Source: Phycisphaerales bacterium (lineage in GTDB: Bacteria > Planctomycetota > Phycisphaerae > Phycisphaerales > UBA1924). From it: a stretch of 14,889 bases of DNA. Below are positions 13,223-14,889 of this stretch, in pieces. The DNA lies in NCBI GenBank assembly GCA_020054055.1, contig JAGVLZ010000033.1:1-14889 (forward strand), read 5' to 3'. The first letter of the stretch is position 1. Each line of letters opens with the position of its first letter. The notes beneath the pieces are model-generated. The model was not told the DNA's origin. It searched no databases and saw only the letters and a list, made by a program, of their open reading frames with translations. The position numbers and the translations under genes were made by a program.

Positions 13223-13455
13223 TGCAATGCCCAATCTGCAAGCACGGCGAGACACGCCCCGATCGAGTCACCGTGACACTTGATCGCACGTCGCCCCGCA
13301 ACTTGACCGTCGTATTTCGGAACGTTCCAGCCGAGGTCTGCGGCAACTGCGGCGAGGAGTATGTGGACGAAAAGACCACGAGCGAGTTGCTTCGGCAAGC
13401 CGAGGTGGTCGCCGACGCTGGAACCGAGATCGAGATTCGGCAGTTTGCGGCGTAA
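13222..13455 (+). CDS. YgiT/MqsA-type zinc-finger protein, probable antitoxin
   Basis: This is a 77-residue protein with two CxxC pairs, C3/C6 in MQCPICKHG and C40/C43 in EVCGNCGEEYVDEKTT. This is the zinc-binding N-terminal domain of MqsA-like antitoxins. It ends shortly after residues 46-65, EYVDEKTTSELLRQAEVVAD, the linker helix of the family. The C-terminal helix-turn-helix found in full MqsA (131 aa) is absent, as is usual for short YgiT-type partners of DUF4258 proteins. It probably binds and neutralises the upstream toxin. Autoregulation by DNA binding is less likely without the HTH. The gene starts at ATG 13222 within the toxin stop codon, in the toxin-first order seen in mqsRA-like pairs. 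Confidence 0.88.
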   Translation: MQCPICKHGETRPDRVTVTLDRTSPRNLTVVFRNVPAEVCGNCGEEYVDEKTTSELLRQAEVVADAGTEIEIRQFAA

Positions 13456-13470
13456 TGATGTCCAGTCTCC

Positions 13471-14010
13471 ATGCGTCACCAAGCCGCACCGCTCGACACT
13501 TCAGTACGATCTGACTTCATGGCAAGGCGAAAGAAGTCTGCGAGGTTGAAGCGTCATCGCGCATTCGGCGACCCGATTCTGCGGATCGAAGCGCCCTTTG
13601 ATCTCCAGCGATTGTGCGAATCTTTGGGGCTATCCGTCGTCAAGTACAAGCGCCCCGGAGATAAATGGAATCGAAGCGACCGCGCTGTCATGCGCACATT
13701 CGCGGCCAATCTCGAGCTCGATGAGGGTCTGAATCAAGTCGATGCGATCCAGGCAGTCGTCAACGCGGTCGGCTCGCTACCGATCGCGAGACGCCGTGAA
13801 TGGATGAAACTCAAGGAACCGGTCTTGGACTTCCCGGTCTACGCCGACTCAACGCCGGTTGCCTTGTATGCAAGGATTCCGAGTGTCCTCATCAAGAGGG
13901 CGGCCGCCATCGGCCTCGCATTTGAGATTTCGCTCTATAACTGGGCTCGACCCTGGCGAGCGCCAACGCCGGCGCAACGGCACGCCTTGCTCACTGCTTT
14001 GTCAGGATAG
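13471..14010 (+). CDS. Hypothetical protein, unrecognised, downstream of the toxin-antitoxin pair
   Basis: This is a 179-residue frame from ATG 13471, or 163 residues from ATG 13519, which gives the more protein-like basic start MARRKKSARLKRHRAF. Neither start has a Shine-Dalgarno. A -10-like TACGAT at 13505-13510 sits eight bases before the second ATG and would fit leaderless transcription from there. In the shorter numbering, 26-41 (PFDLQRLCESLGLSVV) and 56-86 look helical. A conserved-looking patch REWMKLKEPVLDFPVYADSTP spans 93-113. No signal peptide, membrane segment, zinc finger or catalytic motif is visible, and I do not recognise the family. Base composition is less GC-rich than the flanking core genes. 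The position between a toxin-antitoxin pair and a nucleotidyltransferase suggests an accessory gene. Confidence 0.65.
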   Translation: MRHQAAPLDTSVRSDFMARRKKSARLKRHRAFGDPILRIEAPFDLQRLCESLGLSVVKYKRPGDKWNRSDRAVMRTFAANLELDEGLNQVDAIQAVVNAVGSLPIARRREWMKLKEPVLDFPVYADSTPVALYARIPSVLIKRAAAIGLAFEISLYNWARPWRAPTPAQRHALLTALSG

Positions 14011-14082
14011 ATTGGGCCACCACCAAGAGGAACTCTTTGAGCCATCCAGGAGGGAACGCTGGCGCAGGGAGAGCACGCCGGG

Positions 14083-14088
14083 TACAAT
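14083..14088 (+). promoter_or_regulatory. Possible -10 element upstream of the nucleotidyltransferase gene
   Basis: TACAAT matches five of six positions of the -10 consensus and lies 30 nt before the ATG at 14119. No convincing -35 is present at 16-18 bp spacing, so support is limited to one hexamer. Confidence 0.3.
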
Positions 14089-14118
14089 CAGTCGAAATCA
14101 CAAGACTGGGTTCCGCGC

Positions 14119-14424
14119 ATGAAAGACCAGCCGCTCAATACAAACCTTGCTTTGCTCTCCGACTTCTGCCGCCGCTGGAAGATCACGGAACTCTCCCTCT
14201 TCGGCCCTGTCCTGACGGGCGACTTCCGACCCGAAAGCGACGTCGACGTGCTGGTCGTCTGCGAGCCGGGAGTCGTGTGGGACTTTGACCATTGGGACGC
14301 CATGACCGAAGAACTCGAGCACATGTTCGGCCGGCGGGTGGACCTGGTGGAAAAAAGCTCGATGAAGAACCCATTCATCCGGCACTCCGTCCTCACCACG
14401 AGGCGCGTGGTCTACGCAGCCTGA
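14119..14424 (+). CDS. MNT-type nucleotidyltransferase-domain protein with an altered GS motif
   Basis: This 101-residue protein is a minimal nucleotidyltransferase of the MntA/KNTase-like fold. Residues 26-45 read SLFGPVLTGDFRPESDVDVL. The metal-binding D41 and D43 of the DxD motif and the third acidic residue D75 (RRVDLVE) are present. The serine of the usual GS motif is proline (G29-P30). The C-terminal SMKNPFIRHSVLTTRRVVYAA matches the family tail. In HEPN/MNT modules such proteins are antitoxins that AMPylate the HEPN toxin. Here no HEPN gene follows or precedes: the downstream gene is an Smr protein. It is therefore a solitary MNT domain, and the GP change raises doubt about nucleotide transfer. 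The start at 14119 has no Shine-Dalgarno. Confidence 0.88.
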   Translation: MKDQPLNTNLALLSDFCRRWKITELSLFGPVLTGDFRPESDVDVLVVCEPGVVWDFDHWDAMTEELEHMFGRRVDLVEKSSMKNPFIRHSVLTTRRVVYAA

Positions 14425-14498
14425 CAACACCATGCCCGCGATAGGGGCGGCTCCCTCTTGCACCGCACGCCCCACTCGGCAACTCTGTGTCTCGTTTC

Positions 14499-14834
14499 AT
14501 GCCCCGCGCCCCACACACCATCGACCTCCACGGCCTCCACATCGAGCGGGCGCTCGCCCGATTCACACACGTCTACAACAACACCCCGGCCAGCGGCCGG
14601 AACACGCGCCTCATCGTCATCCACGGCTGGAACGCGAGCGATTTCAAGCACAGCATCGCCGCTGCACTGCACCGACTATTCAAGCATCGTGCGATCGAGT
14701 TCGAGTATCCCTTCGAGGGGAACCGCGGCCGGACGTGCGTCCGCGTTGGCCCGCCGATCGCGGTAACGCCGGTCAAGACGCCGCCCAAGGGGATATCCTC
14801 CAAGAAGCCGCGATCGCTCCGCGGCGGGCTCTGA
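14499..14834 (+). CDS. Small Smr-domain protein
   Basis: The protein is about 111 residues (115 if the GTG at 14487 is used). The Smr hallmark TIDLHGLHIERALARF is at 7-22, with the conserved D9-L10-H11-G12. The second hallmark, normally HGxG, reads HGWN (H42-N45) after RLIVI. Smr domains are small endonuclease or RNA-binding modules related to the C-terminus of MutS2; standalone versions act on nucleic acids. The loss of the second glycine makes nuclease activity uncertain. Residues 88-111 are a basic, proline- and lysine-rich tail. No Shine-Dalgarno is visible. It lies 74 nt after the nucleotidyltransferase and 18 nt before the probable mnmE start, so it may be the first gene of a unit with mnmE. 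Confidence 0.85.
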   Translation: MPRAPHTIDLHGLHIERALARFTHVYNNTPASGRNTRLIVIHGWNASDFKHSIAAALHRLFKHRAIEFEYPFEGNRGRTCVRVGPPIAVTPVKTPPKGISSKKPRSLRGGL

Positions 14835-14852
14835 ACCCGTCACACTCAACTC

Positions 14853-14889
14853 ATGACTCCCTCCGACACCATCGCGGCGATCGCTTCCG
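14853..14889 (+). CDS. mnmE: N-terminal start of probable tRNA modification GTPase MnmE (partial)
   Basis: The window ends 12 codons into a frame beginning MTPSDTIAAIAS. The DTIAAIA motif within the first ten residues is characteristic of MnmE (TrmE), the GTPase that with MnmG modifies the wobble uridine of several tRNAs. Only these residues are visible, so the call depends on one motif. The start lies 18 nt after the Smr gene stop. Confidence 0.6.
   Translation, partial: MTPSDTIAAIAS

Noticed and set aside
11780..13255. Long leftward open frame opposite the E2 gene and the DUF4258 gene
   Set aside because: It is an antisense shadow with His/Arg/Asp-rich composition and no motif, whereas the sense genes are clear.
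13471..14010. HEPN toxin partner for the MNT protein
   Set aside because: The Rx4-6H motif in the right helical context is not present, and the basic start plus mixed secondary structure do not resemble HEPN.

Overview
The window looks like a chromosomal segment of a high-GC planctomycete, most likely class Phycisphaerae. This is inferred from gene content, not from a database match. The pointers are a secreted protein with a PEP-CTERM-like tail ending in an arginine run, the apparent C-terminus of an ISAzo13 ('Rhodopirellula') type transposase, a likely DUF6263 secreted protein, long biosynthetic arginine decarboxylase, and intergenic spacers packed with short GC-rich palindromes and heptamer tandem repeats. 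Genes sit on both strands in short runs, with no long operon.

Layout. 1-78: the last 26 codons of a probable transposase. 82-1005 (-): a secreted protein of unknown function that ends four bases from the transposase stop and may be a truncated zincin-like protein. 1246-2630 (+): ribosomal protein L34 (rpmH) followed 17 nt later by sucC (succinyl-CoA synthetase beta subunit), then a secreted DUF6263-like protein to 3571. 3597-6161 (-): ispD (isoprenoid MEP pathway), a membrane protein with a bacterial PH domain, and an aldo/keto reductase, all read leftward. 6244-8044 (+): a class I glutamine amidotransferase and an AlkA/OGG-like HhH-GPD DNA glycosylase. 8354-10360 (+): speA. 10710-11321 (+): a laminin-B-like PEP-CTERM protein with a strong rho-independent terminator. 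11522-12916 (+): a dihydrolipoamide acyltransferase (E2) with no E1 or E3 neighbour.

Accessory stretch 12938-14424 (+): a DUF4258 protein overlapping a YgiT/MqsA-type zinc-finger protein (probable type II toxin-antitoxin pair), an unrecognised 163-179 aa protein, and a solitary MNT-type nucleotidyltransferase whose GS motif reads GP. The right end has a small Smr-domain protein and the first 12 codons of what looks like mnmE.

Most genes are housekeeping genes whose order says little about joint function. The most unusual layer is non-coding. Tandem repeats with a 7-bp period but different units (GGGGAGT, AGGAAAT, TGAACCC, CCGCTGT/CCATTGT, ACTCCCT, CAAGCCY) fill several spacers. Three of these blocks end 9-18 nt before a start codon that has no visible Shine-Dalgarno. 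One block is a textbook four-tract G-quadruplex motif, followed by six C-tracts in the same 7-nt register. Similar repeat or palindrome DNA also lies in frame inside the flexible linkers of the E2 gene.
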